A stretch of 64,000 nucleotides of DNA from Calothrix anomala FACHB-343 (GTDB lineage: Bacteria > Cyanobacteriota > Cyanobacteriia > Cyanobacteriales > Nostocaceae). The notes under the pieces are model-generated. The model saw nothing but the letters and a program-made list of their open reading frames with translations. It made no database searches and was not told the origin of the DNA. Below, piece after piece: positions 9,122 to 17,268 of this stretch. The stretch lies in assembly GCF_014696435.1 (NCBI RefSeq), contig NZ_JACJQG010000009.1, forward strand, positions 111,589 to 175,588, written 5' to 3'. Within the stretch, counting starts at the first letter, position 1, and every line of letters begins with the position of its first letter. A program made the translations under genes and the position numbers.

Positions 9122-9336
9122 CAGCAGAATTTGAATAATAGGGTAGACGAATGTCGAAATGGGGGCTGTAATTTAGGTATATATAACTTAATTAGATGTG
9201 AGTGTGACAATCTCAGACTCTTTTTTTATCATTGCTGAAAATTTCCCTGACGAAATATTAATTAAATTTTGTTAAGATTGACACGGCAATAACTCTTCAT
9301 CCCCCAACTACCCATCCCCTACCTGAGAGAAACTTG

Positions 9337-11031
9337 ATGCTGCGACTAGAACATATTAGTAAAATTTACCCTACAGGTGAAGTTCTTAAGGACATCAACT
9401 GGGAAGTCAAACCAGGCGATCGCATCGGCTTAGTCGGTGTCAATGGTGCAGGTAAATCTACCCAGCTAAAAATTATATCTGGGGAAATGGAACCCACATC
9501 AGGCGAAATCATTCGTCCTGCGAGTTTACATATAGCTTACCTGAACCAAGAATTTGAAGTTGACCCCAGTCGGACTGTCAGAGAAGAATTTTGGACTGTA
9601 TTTAAAGAAGCGAATCAAGTACAGCTTTCCATCGCTGAGGTGACAAGAGAGATGGAAACTGCGACTCCAGAGGAACTGGATAAATTAATCCACAAATTAG
9701 ACAAATTACAGCGTCAATTTGAAGCCTTAGATGGTTATGGTTTAGAATCACGCATCGGGAAAATCTTACCAGAAATGGGATTTGAACAAGAAGATGGCGA
9801 TCGCCTCGTTAGCGCCTTCTCTGGTGGTTGGCAGATGCGGATGAGTTTGGGTAAAATTCTGTTGCAAAAACCCGATTTATTGCTACTGGACGAACCGACT
9901 AACCATTTAGACTTAGAAACTATTGAATGGTTAGAAAATTACCTCAGAAGTCTGACAACGCCAATGGTCATAGTTTCCCATGACCGGGAGTTTCTTGACC
10001 GTCTCTGTAACCAAATTGTGGAAACTGAACGCGGTGTTTCTACTAGTTACCTGGGTAATTATTCTGCATATTTGCTACAAAAAGCGGAAAATGAAGCAGC
10101 ACAACTAAGTGCTTACGAACGCCAGCAAAAAGAAATCGAAAAACAACAAACATTTGTTGATAGATTCCGCGCTAGTGCTACCCGCAGTACCCAAGCCAAA
10201 AGTCGCGAAAAACAACTAGAAAAAATTGAACGGATTGAAGCACCAACCGCAGGGGTAAGAACTCTGCATTTCCGCTTCCCCGATGCACCTCGTAGCGGTA
10301 GAGAAGTGGTGAATATTAAAGAGTTGACTCATATCTATGATGATAAAATCTTGTTTTTAGGCGCGAATCTCTTTATTGAAAGAGGCGATCGCATTGCTTT
10401 CTTAGGCCCCAACGGTGCAGGTAAATCTACCCTATTACGGGTAATTATGGGTATGGAGCCACCTACAGAAGGTACTGTGAAATTAGGCGATCATAATGTA
10501 ATTCCGGGTTACTTTGAGCAAAATCAAGCAGAAGCTTTAGATTTACAAAAGACAGTCATGGAAACAATTCACGATGAAGTTCCTGACTGGAAAAATGAAG
10601 AAGTGCGCACCTTATTAGGACGTTTCTTATTTACTGGAGACACAGTATTTAAACAAGTTGGTGCATTAAGCGGTGGCGAAAAGGCGCGTCTAGCTTTAGC
10701 GAAAATGCTCTTACGTCCAGCGAACTTACTCATATTAGATGAGCCGACAAACCATTTAGATATTCCAGCAAAAGAAATGTTGGAAGAAGCACTGCAAAAT
10801 TATGAGGGTACGGCGATTGTTGTCTCTCACGACCGTTATTTTATCTCCCAAGTAGCGAATAAAATTGTGGAAATTCGCGATGGTGAATTCCGCGTCTACT
10901 TAGGCGATTATCATTACTATCTGGATAAAATTGCTGAAGAAAAAGAACAAGCCAAGTTAGAGGCGATCGCAGCTGAAAAGGCTGCTAAGAAAGCCGCTAA
11001 AGCCGCTAAAGCCTCAGCAAAACGTAAATAA
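9337..11031 (+). CDS. ABC-F family ATP-binding protein
   Basis: A soluble duplicated ABC ATPase without membrane segments, the class that acts on ribosomes (EttA/Uup-like). Domain 1 has Walker A GVNGAGKST and signature FSGGWQMRMSLGK; domain 2 has GPNGAGKST and LSGGEKARLALAK; both have LLLDEPTNHLD/LILDEPTNHLD Walker B plus the ABC-F interdomain linker rich in charged residues (about 240-300). The C-terminus is a short Lys/Ala-rich tail. ATG 9337 is preferred over TTG 9334. The exact subfamily cannot be decided by eye. Confidence 0.93.
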   Translation: MLRLEHISKIYPTGEVLKDINWEVKPGDRIGLVGVNGAGKSTQLKIISGEMEPTSGEIIRPASLHIAYLNQEFEVDPSRTVREEFWTVFKEANQVQLSIAEVTREMETATPEELDKLIHKLDKLQRQFEALDGYGLESRIGKILPEMGFEQEDGDRLVSAFSGGWQMRMSLGKILLQKPDLLLLDEPTNHLDLETIEWLENYLRSLTTPMVIVSHDREFLDRLCNQIVETERGVSTSYLGNYSAYLLQKAENEAAQLSAYERQQKEIEKQQTFVDRFRASATRSTQAKSREKQLEKIERIEAPTAGVRTLHFRFPDAPRSGREVVNIKELTHIYDDKILFLGANLFIERGDRIAFLGPNGAGKSTLLRVIMGMEPPTEGTVKLGDHNVIPGYFEQNQAEALDLQKTVMETIHDEVPDWKNEEVRTLLGRFLFTGDTVFKQVGALSGGEKARLALAKMLLRPANLLILDEPTNHLDIPAKEMLEEALQNYEGTAIVVSHDRYFISQVANKIVEIRDGEFRVYLGDYHYYLDKIAEEKEQAKLEAIAAEKAAKKAAKAAKASAKRK

Positions 11032-11425
11032 GCAGGTCGTAGCAGTCAAATTTAAATCGGGTGCGTGATGCTAAAATTCCTTGGTTGACAAGGATTAATA
11101 CCCAAGTTTAAGCATTACGCACTACTGCTATTTAAAGATTTATTAACCAGGAATTAACACACACTTGCAGAAATACCGCTCAATCTGCAACATCTATGAT
11201 AAAACCCAAGTTAGAGACTAACTACTGACGGTACACAAAAGCTTTTTTGGCATAAATAGCCCCACACAATTATCACAAATAATACGCAAAAGTTACTAAA
11301 GTTAAAAAAAATCTAAAAAATACTGAAACTTTTCATAAAAGAAGTTAATAAGCAGAAATCCTCTTGCAGTGGTGATTAGCAGTGGTATCATTCGGGTATT
11401 ACAAAAAGTAAAGGGCAATTTTACT
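11032..11425. other. Intergenic region with an imperfect inverted repeat
   Basis: No gene is supported. Arms GTGCGTGATGCT (11061-11072) and AGCATTACGCAC (11111-11122) pair with one mismatch around an inner CCTTG/CAAGG hairpin, and AGCAGT near 11041 matches ACTGCT near 11124. It looks like a small MITE or a transcribed hairpin. The rest is AT-rich leader of gpmI. Confidence 0.5.
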
Positions 11426-13024
11426 ATGACCAAAGCACCTGTTGCTCCTGTGGTGCTAGTCATTTTAGACGGATGGGGCTACTGCGAGGAGAAGCGTGGA
11501 AACGCGATTGTTAATGCGAAAACTCCAGTCATGGATAGCTTATGGGCAGCTTATCCACACACCCTCATCCGCACCTCAGGAAAAGCCGTAGGGTTGCCAG
11601 ATGGACAAATGGGCAACTCGGAAGTTGGTCATTTGAACATTGGCGCTGGACGGGTAGTACCGCAAGAATTGGTACGCATCTCCGATGCGGTGGAAGACGG
11701 TTCTATCAAGCTCAACCCAGCACTTGTCAAAATTTGCCAGGAAGTGCGCGATCGCAATGGCAAGCTGCATATAGTCGGTCTGTGTTCCGAGGGTGGCGTA
11801 CATTCCCATCTCACCCACGTAGCAGGTCTACTAGAGTTAGCTAAGGATCGGCAAGTTTCCCAAGTTTGTATCCACGCCATTACCGATGGTCGTGACACCA
11901 CACCGACCCAAGGTATCAAAGCAATTGGGCAATTGCAAGAATACATAGACCGCATAGGTATTGGGCAGATAGTCACCCTGAGCGGTCGCTACTACGCGAT
12001 GGATCGCGATCATCGTTGGGATCGAGTTAAACGTGCCTATGACGTAATGACCCAAGATGAGGTGACTGACAATCGCCAAGCTGTAGAAGTCTTACAAGCA
12101 TCCTACGCTGCCGGAGTCACAGACGAGTTCATCAACCCCACACGCATTGCTTCTGGCGCAATTGCAGCCGGGGATGGAGTCATTTTCTTCAACTTCCGCC
12201 CCGATCGCGCTAGACAACTCACTCAAGCTTTTGTTAGCCCAGAATTTACAGGCTTTGAAAGACAGCTGATTCAACCCCTAGCCTTTGCTACTTTTACTCA
12301 GTACGATCCAGATTTAAAAGTAGCGATCGCCTTTGAGCCGCAAAATCTCACCAATATTTTGGGAGAAGTCATAGCTAATCAGGGTTTAAAGCAGTTCCGC
12401 ACCGCAGAAACAGAAAAATACGCCCACGTTACCTACTTTTTCAATGGCGGTCTAGAAGAACCTTTTGCAGGCGAAGATCGGGAACTCGTAAGCAGTCCAA
12501 TGGTAGCAACTTACGACAAAGCCCCAGCCATGTCAGCAGAAGCAGTCACAGATGTAGCGATCGCCGCGATTGAAAAATGTATCTACTCGTTAGTTGTGAT
12601 TAACTATGCCAACCCGGACATGGTAGGACATACGGGTCAGATAGAAGCTACGATAGAAGCAATTGAAAAAGTTGATCGCTGTTTGGGTCGCCTACTTGCT
12701 AGCATTACTAAAGTTGGTGGGACAACAATTATTACTGCCGATCACGGTAATGCTGAGTACATGCTAGATGATGCGGGTAATCCTTGGACAGCCCACACCA
12801 CCAACCCTGTACCTTTAATTCTGTTGGAAGGAGAAAAAGTCAAAATCCCTGGACATGGTACAAACGTCGAACTGCGAAGCGATGGCAAGCTAGCCGACAT
12901 TGCACCAACTATTCTTGAGATTTTACAACTACCTCAACCATCAGAAATGACAGGGCGATCGCTAGTAGTCCCAGCCGGATATGATGTGCAACGCAGTCGT
13001 ACCCCTGCCCAAGTAGGTTTGTAA
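11426..13024 (+). CDS. gpmI: 2,3-bisphosphoglycerate-independent phosphoglycerate mutase
   Basis: It interconverts 3- and 2-phosphoglycerate in glycolysis using two Mn2+ ions and a phosphoserine intermediate. The product shows the metal-binding VILDGWGY (Asp near residue 15), the nucleophile motif MGNSEVGHLNIGAGR (Ser near 65), the DGRDT segment and the late ADHGNAE metal motif. The ATG at 11426 (MTKAPVAPVV, 532 residues) fits the family better than the GTG at 11369, whose extra 19 residues are unlike it. It is followed by secG, a conserved cyanobacterial arrangement. Confidence 0.97.
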   Translation: MTKAPVAPVVLVILDGWGYCEEKRGNAIVNAKTPVMDSLWAAYPHTLIRTSGKAVGLPDGQMGNSEVGHLNIGAGRVVPQELVRISDAVEDGSIKLNPALVKICQEVRDRNGKLHIVGLCSEGGVHSHLTHVAGLLELAKDRQVSQVCIHAITDGRDTTPTQGIKAIGQLQEYIDRIGIGQIVTLSGRYYAMDRDHRWDRVKRAYDVMTQDEVTDNRQAVEVLQASYAAGVTDEFINPTRIASGAIAAGDGVIFFNFRPDRARQLTQAFVSPEFTGFERQLIQPLAFATFTQYDPDLKVAIAFEPQNLTNILGEVIANQGLKQFRTAETEKYAHVTYFFNGGLEEPFAGEDRELVSSPMVATYDKAPAMSAEAVTDVAIAAIEKCIYSLVVINYANPDMVGHTGQIEATIEAIEKVDRCLGRLLASITKVGGTTIITADHGNAEYMLDDAGNPWTAHTTNPVPLILLEGEKVKIPGHGTNVELRSDGKLADIAPTILEILQLPQPSEMTGRSLVVPAGYDVQRSRTPAQVGL

Positions 13025-13106
13025 ACAAGATAACAGTTAACATTTAACTGTTAGCTTCACCCTGACACTTTTGTTTTGAAATTGACTATCTATTTAGATT
13101 GCTACC

Positions 13107-13340
13107 ATGACAGTTTCTAATATTGTTCAAGGAATTTGGGCACTTTCCGCCGTTGGTTTAATCGTCTTAGTTTTGCTGCATAGTCCCAAAGGAGATGGTA
13201 TTGGAGCCATTGGCGGACAAGCTCAACTATTTAGCAGCACCAAAAGTGCAGAAAACACCTTAAACCGAATTACTTGGGCATTAACAGTAATTTTTCTCGG
13301 TTTAACAGTAGTTTTAAGCGCCGGCTGGCTACCTAAGTAA
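13107..13340 (+). CDS. secG: Protein translocase subunit SecG
   Basis: SecG is the small accessory subunit of the SecYEG channel. The 77-residue product has two hydrophobic segments (about 3-22 and 55-74) with the conserved loop HSPKGDGIGAIGGQAQLFSS between them. It lies 82 nt after gpmI in the same direction. A short inverted repeat (AACAGTTAA / TTAACTGTT, about 13032-13052) between them lacks a T-run and is not called a terminator. Confidence 0.95.
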   Translation: MTVSNIVQGIWALSAVGLIVLVLLHSPKGDGIGAIGGQAQLFSSTKSAENTLNRITWALTVIFLGLTVVLSAGWLPK

Positions 13341-13357
13341 GCATAGGGAATAGGGAT

Positions 13358-14107
13358 ATGGGGCAAAAAATCCAATACCCAACACCCAACCCCCAGAAAA
13401 ATTTATTTCTACGACAGTTACTAGCAGTTCTTACCTTAGCCATAGGCACAGGGCTGCTAGTTATTTTTACTCATCTTCCTGCTACCGCCTCATTTCCTTC
13501 ACCAAAACCCCATCCTCTACCGCCAACCTTAGCCCAATGGCAAGATAATACCAACAGTGGCGATTATTTTGGAGAAATTACACCCACTCAAGTTGGTTAT
13601 TTAGTTTGGTCGCAGTTTCCCATTAAAGTTTACGTAGAAACGCCAACAACAATTAACAGCCAGCAAGCGCAAGCTTGGGTTAACAGCGTCTTACAAGCTG
13701 TGCAAGAATGGAATGCTTATTTACCTTTATTAATAGTAGAAAAACCAGAGGTTGCAGATATTAAAATTTTGCGCAAAGCACCACCTCTGCAAATTTCCCC
13801 TACTGATAAAATTCCCCGTGCGCGTTCAGCTTTAACAACCTACGAGTTATATACCAACAACAAAGTTTTATTGCATCGCTTCACTATATTATTGAGTCCT
13901 AGCCAGACTGGTAATTATGTCCTAGCCGCAGCGCGTCACGAACTCGGCCACGCCTTGGGAATTTGGGGTCATAGTCCGCTACAAACTGATGCTTTATACT
14001 TTTCTCAAGTACGCCAACCGCCGCCGATTTCTGCTAGAGATGTGAATACCTTGAAACGGGTTTATGAACAGCCAACTAGTTTGGGGTGGTCTTTGGTAGA
14101 GAATTAA
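13358..14107 (+). CDS. Secreted or membrane-anchored zinc metalloprotease, matrixin-like
   Basis: The product has an N-terminal hydrophobic segment (about 17-37) followed by a Pro-rich stretch, consistent with export to the periplasm or a membrane anchor. Near residue 190 it carries ARHELGHALGIWGHS, the extended zinc site HExxHxxGxxxH/GH of metzincin/matrixin peptidases, preceded by a DIKILRKAPP-type beta region. It begins 17 nt after secG. The first residues (QKIQYPTPNPQ) derive from CCCAACACC-type repeat DNA, so the true start may be slightly downstream. The substrate is unknown. Confidence 0.82.
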   Translation: MGQKIQYPTPNPQKNLFLRQLLAVLTLAIGTGLLVIFTHLPATASFPSPKPHPLPPTLAQWQDNTNSGDYFGEITPTQVGYLVWSQFPIKVYVETPTTINSQQAQAWVNSVLQAVQEWNAYLPLLIVEKPEVADIKILRKAPPLQISPTDKIPRARSALTTYELYTNNKVLLHRFTILLSPSQTGNYVLAAARHELGHALGIWGHSPLQTDALYFSQVRQPPPISARDVNTLKRVYEQPTSLGWSLVEN

Positions 14108-14131
14108 ATTAATAATAAAAAGATGTGGGTA

Positions 14132-14154
14132 GGGGTTTAGCAATGCTAAACCCT
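14132..14154. repeat. Palindromic repeat, GGGTTTAGCA / TGCTAAACCC
   Basis: Perfect 10-bp arms around one base, just after the metalloprotease stop. There is no T-run on either side, so it is better read as an interspersed palindrome than as a rho-independent terminator. Confidence 0.6.
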
Positions 14155-14193
14155 ATAAAAAATCTATATGTATCGCGATTTTATTGAATTGGT

Positions 14194-14430
14194 ATGACTA
14201 ACTTAAACGTACAGATACCTGAATCTTTGTATAAACAAATTGAAGCCTTAGCAATTAGAGAAAATATGTCCATTGAAAAGCTTGTAGCGATCGCTTTATC
14301 TGCACAAGTTTCTGCATGGTTGACTAATGGCTATTTAGAAGAAAAAGCCAAAAGCGATAGTTGGCAGAAATTCCAGCAAGTTTTGAATAAAGTCCCTAAT
14401 GTAGAGCCAGAAGAATACGATAAATTTTAG
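14194..14430 (+). CDS. Small ribbon-helix-helix-like protein (CopG/antitoxin type)
   Basis: A 78-residue protein whose N-terminus (NLNVQIPESLYKQIEALAIRENMSIEKLVAIAL) has the beta-strand plus two-helix pattern of ribbon-helix-helix DNA-binding proteins. The C-terminal third is charged and could bind a partner. Antitoxins often look like this, but no toxin gene follows; the next gene is on the other strand. Function is inferred from pattern only. Confidence 0.65.
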   Translation: MTNLNVQIPESLYKQIEALAIRENMSIEKLVAIALSAQVSAWLTNGYLEEKAKSDSWQKFQQVLNKVPNVEPEEYDKF

Positions 14431-14515
14431 AGACTTAATATATAATCAACGACAAGATATGCATTAAATTTCCACCTATCTAAGAGTCATATACTAATGT
14501 GAAATTTATTCTTTA

Positions 14516-14881
14516 TTACGATAGACCATAATGTGTTTTTACTATAGTAGCAAGTAATTGTATAAGTACACCAACTGTTATTGTACCTCCTTTTTCTTTC
14601 ACTGTGTCCATAGCTTTTTTCCACATAGTCTCACTACGGGCAGTTACAGCAAAATCATGACCAGAGGATGTCAAGTTTCTCAATACAGCTTGAGGACTTT
14701 GACTAAGGGTATTGGTAGTAATATTTCCTACGGCAAGACCAGCATCAATTATTAAATATGCATGGTAATCAATTTGTTCTTGAGAATAGTTTTCTATTTT
14801 GATAACTGTAGGTGCAAATCCATGAGCAGAGTCTTCTATCAAAAGAATGATTTTACGAATTAACTCTAAATCTTGTTTCAT
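14516..14881 (-). CDS. DUF2513 domain-containing protein
   Basis: The 121-residue product starts MKQDLELIRKIILLIEDSAHGFAP and continues YSQEQIDYHAYLIIDAGL, the order expected for DUF2513, a winged-helix-like family found in mobile and phage-related regions. The C-terminus (MDTVKEKGGTITVGVLIQLL) also fits. The biochemical role of the family is not established as far as I know. It stands alone between a + strand RHH-like gene and a + strand nuclease-like gene. Confidence 0.75.
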   Translation of the reverse strand: MKQDLELIRKIILLIEDSAHGFAPTVIKIENYSQEQIDYHAYLIIDAGLAVGNITTNTLSQSPQAVLRNLTSSGHDFAVTARSETMWKKAMDTVKEKGGTITVGVLIQLLATIVKTHYGLS

Positions 14882-15195
14882 ATAATCTATTTTTTGTATT
14901 TAGTTTCTCTACAAAAACCTCATTGCAGCTACTGGAAAGATTCCCAGAGATAATTATTAATCTATAGGATATTTTTTATAATTTTTGATAGATGTTGTCT
15001 TCTCCATATTTGCAAGCTAAATCTTGCTTTTAAATTAGGTGGGTTGAATTAAACCTAAGATGAGTTAACGTAGCGTAATCCATGCTTTTAAAGGGTTTAA
15101 GGCTTTGTGAAGGTGCGATCGCATTTTACAAAGAATTGTGCTTTCCTACTTATTATAATACGCTACAATGTAAATTTTATCACATTGCTTTTTAT
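14882..15195. other. Intergenic region, nothing specific seen
   Basis: AT-rich divergent promoter region between the DUF2513 gene and the DUF4365-like gene. It includes a HIP1-like GTGCGATCGCA at about 15114. An in-frame extension of the downstream gene to an ATG at 15082 exists but looks non-coding. Confidence 0.4.
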
Positions 15196-16302
15196 ATGGA
15201 ATGGACAAAACTCTTAGTAGACCAACAAAATGATTTTATTCAAAGGCTGAAATCTGGTCATCTGCTTCATTGTGAAATAGAAGGACAAAATAGTGAGTTA
15301 ACAGTCATTTCAGGCGAGAGATTAAAAAAACTAAGGGACTTTTGCTGGGAGATGGTGAAAAAGTATAAGCCAGACGACCCAAAAAAGTACTTTATTAATA
15401 ATCTAAAAGGAAAGCTCGGTGAAGAAGTTGTAAAATCCCGTTTAACTAATTTCGTGACTGAAGTAGATTATGAAAAACGAATCGGCGGCGATGGAAAAAT
15501 TGATTTTACATTGACTTCTCAGCCAAATATTGGCATCCAGGTAAAAGCACGTCAAGGCGATATTAATCAAGTCAAGTGGTTAATTAGCAAAGAAGAAGTT
15601 GATAAAAATGCTGTTTTAGTTTGTATCTTAATTCAAGAAGAAGTAAACGAATCACAGAATACATACAACCTGATTTTATCAGGATTTTTGCCAACAAATA
15701 TGATTCAGTTCAGTGAAGGTAATAATTTTGCCTCATATGGTATAGATGAATTGCTATACTGTGGTGGTTTATATAGTTACTTACAAAGTTTAATACCTTC
15801 CCCACGTGAAAATGTTCAAAGTGGCTCTTGTGAAAGCGAAATTACTAGATATAATTCAGCTTTGGAAACATTAATATCATCTATTATTAATCAACTTCTT
15901 CAACATGAAGACTTCATTGAAAAATCTCAAAATATTATAGTAGCTGAAATGATTGGACAGGAAGCAACAGCTTATGATAGACACGACGGTTTAATAGATG
16001 GCTATGTGACATACTACCAACCTGCTCAAGCATTTTTTAAAATTGAAGATGGTGATTTTTATACCTTGGAATGGACAATTGCTTTTAAAGTAACCGGAAC
16101 GGCAGATATTGGCTACGTTACTAGCGATGGCGAAGATGGGTATAACTCCGTTTTAGCTTTCTGCGAAGGCAACGTTAATATTAAATTTACAGATGATTTT
16201 CGGGACTACTTTCTCTTAAACGACAGCATAGAAGAAATAATTGAAGACGTGTTTTCAAGTATCGAATTTCAAGCAGAAATTGATTTAATTTCTTTCGATT
16301 AA
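15196..16302 (+). CDS. DUF4365-like protein with PD-(D/E)XK-type core and extra C-terminal domain
   Basis: After MEWTKLLVDQQ the protein (368 residues from 15196) has a segment at about 75-130 with the pattern of a nuclease core: GKLGEEVVKSRL, then GGDGKIDFTL and IGIQVKAR (Glu, Asp, Gln-x-Lys), as in DUF4365 and related restriction-like proteins. The C-terminal half (about 240-368) is a separate acidic beta-rich region (YDRHDGLIDGYVTYYQPAQAF...) that I do not recognise. ATG 15196 is preferred to 15082, but the longer form cannot be excluded. It may be a defence or DNA-damage nuclease; no partner gene is obvious. Confidence 0.6.
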   Translation: MEWTKLLVDQQNDFIQRLKSGHLLHCEIEGQNSELTVISGERLKKLRDFCWEMVKKYKPDDPKKYFINNLKGKLGEEVVKSRLTNFVTEVDYEKRIGGDGKIDFTLTSQPNIGIQVKARQGDINQVKWLISKEEVDKNAVLVCILIQEEVNESQNTYNLILSGFLPTNMIQFSEGNNFASYGIDELLYCGGLYSYLQSLIPSPRENVQSGSCESEITRYNSALETLISSIINQLLQHEDFIEKSQNIIVAEMIGQEATAYDRHDGLIDGYVTYYQPAQAFFKIEDGDFYTLEWTIAFKVTGTADIGYVTSDGEDGYNSVLAFCEGNVNIKFTDDFRDYFLLNDSIEEIIEDVFSSIEFQAEIDLISFD

Positions 16303-16329
16303 ATTCGCACTTTTATAGTACTTTATAAA

Positions 16330-16730
16330 TCAAATAAACAAATCACAGTCAACCCTAAAGAATTCGCCCAAAGCTTGAGCTTGAGCTTTACTGATTTCTT
16401 GCTGACCATTAATCACTGCCGAAACAACAGCTTGAGAACCAAGAATACCAACCAAATCTGATTCTGTTATATCCCTTTGCTCCATCAAAAACGCAATATA
16501 GAATCAGGCTGAGAAGCTTTCCCAGGCAAATAGTATTCTTGTTCAAACTTTTCAATTAAAATAATTAGCAACTCATAAAGCTCATCCTCTTCTGGGCTTC
16601 GGTTAGAGCGGTGCATTAATTCTTCTACAATAGCTAAAGCTTTTTTATTCTCTTCTTCATTCCTAATCAGTTTTGGCTGATACTGCACTAATAAATTTTT
16701 ATATTTATCTGAATTAAAAGTAAGGGTCAT
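16330..16730 (-). pseudogene. Frameshifted HigA-type antitoxin (HTH) gene
   Basis: The first frame (16730 to 16485) encodes the N-terminal helical region typical of COG5499 antitoxins (MTLTFNSDKYKNLLVQYQPK ... EEDELYELLIILIEKFEQEYY) and stops after SILRF. From the same point another frame continues with FLMEQRDITESDLVGILGSQ, then AVVSAVINGQQEISKAQAQA and an end LGEFFRVDCDLFI, which is the expected HTH half. The switch falls at a run of five A (16487-16491, T on the coding strand). One extra base would restore a normal antitoxin of about 133 residues. It could be real decay, a sequencing error, or slippage. No toxin gene is adjacent. Confidence 0.85.
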
Positions 16731-16830
16731 TTTTATCGGAAAAAGTTAGGTTTAAAACCTCGCCCCTAGTGGGCGAAAAAATCCTTGTTTCGCAAGGTAG
16801 GTAGAAACCCCACCCCTTGTGGGTGGCTGT

Positions 16831-16866
16831 CTTTAATTTTGAATTTTGAATTTTGAATTTTGAATT
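16831..16866. repeat. TGAATTT-type heptamer tandem repeat
   Basis: About four copies of TTTGAAT/TGAATTT lie directly left of the MITE at 16873. Upstream (16750-16830) are several short GC-rich hairpins (CGCCCCTAGTGGGCG, CCACCCCTTGTGGGTGG). STRR-type DNA. Confidence 0.8.
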
Positions 16867-16872
16867 GATTCA

Positions 16873-16971
16873 TACCAATTTAAATAATCTTTGCGACACA
16901 TCAAAATATTCTAGAGGGCATGGCAGTGCCAGTGCCCCTACAATCTGTCGCATTCTTTTTTCCAATTGGTA
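16873..16971. mobile_element. MITE, 99 bp, with TACCAATT...AATTGGTA ends
   Basis: Left end TACCAATTTAAATAATCTTTG and right end (reversed) TACCAATTGGAAAAAAGAAT share terminal TACCAATT and an internal TGCGACA, forming imperfect inverted termini of about 28 bp. The interior carries GGGCATGGCAGTGCC-type sequence. A TA at each end is compatible with a TA target duplication as in IS630/Tc1 elements. It encodes no protein. Its right end supplies the last codons and stop of the broken antitoxin gene at 16938-17126. A related copy is at 58791-59061. Confidence 0.85.
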
Positions 16972-17126
16972 TTACATTTAATTTGCTCAGGTTCTAGCGG
17001 TTTATTCACAGACAAGCACAGGCGGTCAAATTCGCGCAATGTAGTCCGATCAATAAGTCCAGCCTTATGCAACCCTTTAGCTGTTTTGTGAACAGCTTCA
17101 AGAATTAGTGATTTCTTATTCGGCAT
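16938..17126 (-). pseudogene. HTH antitoxin gene truncated by a MITE
   Basis: The intact part reads MPNKKSLILEAVHKTAKGLH, KAGLIDRTTLREFDRLCL, and LEPEQIK, which matches the N-terminal half of roughly 100-residue HigA-like HTH antitoxins in which EPEQIK leads into the helix-turn-helix. Exactly after EQIK the sequence enters the MITE; the last residues (NTNWKKECDRL) and the stop codon are MITE DNA, and the HTH is missing. Just upstream the same strand can be read DIETTKPEGEVRKVIYNAE and stop, overlapping this start codon as toxin genes often do, but that frame is closed a few codons earlier. Probably a dead TA locus. Confidence 0.7.
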
Positions 17127-17268
17127 TGTAAATCACCTTTCTCACTTCACCTTCGGGCTTGGTTGTTTCGATATCCTGTAGCGTTTAAGGAAAAAGTACT
17201 GATTAGCTGCACTATTCTATCCTCTCAGATGCAGTGCAGCTAACCAAAATTTATATCAGAACCTTTAC

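Noticed and set aside
14132-14154. Rho-independent terminator after the metalloprotease gene
   Set aside because: The stem is good, but A-rich rather than T-rich sequence follows on the + strand; it fits a dispersed palindrome better.
17127-17190. Complete toxin gene upstream of the truncated antitoxin
   Set aside because: The frame ending VRKVIYNAE is closed by a stop about 22 codons upstream, so only a possible remnant remains and it cannot be annotated as a gene.
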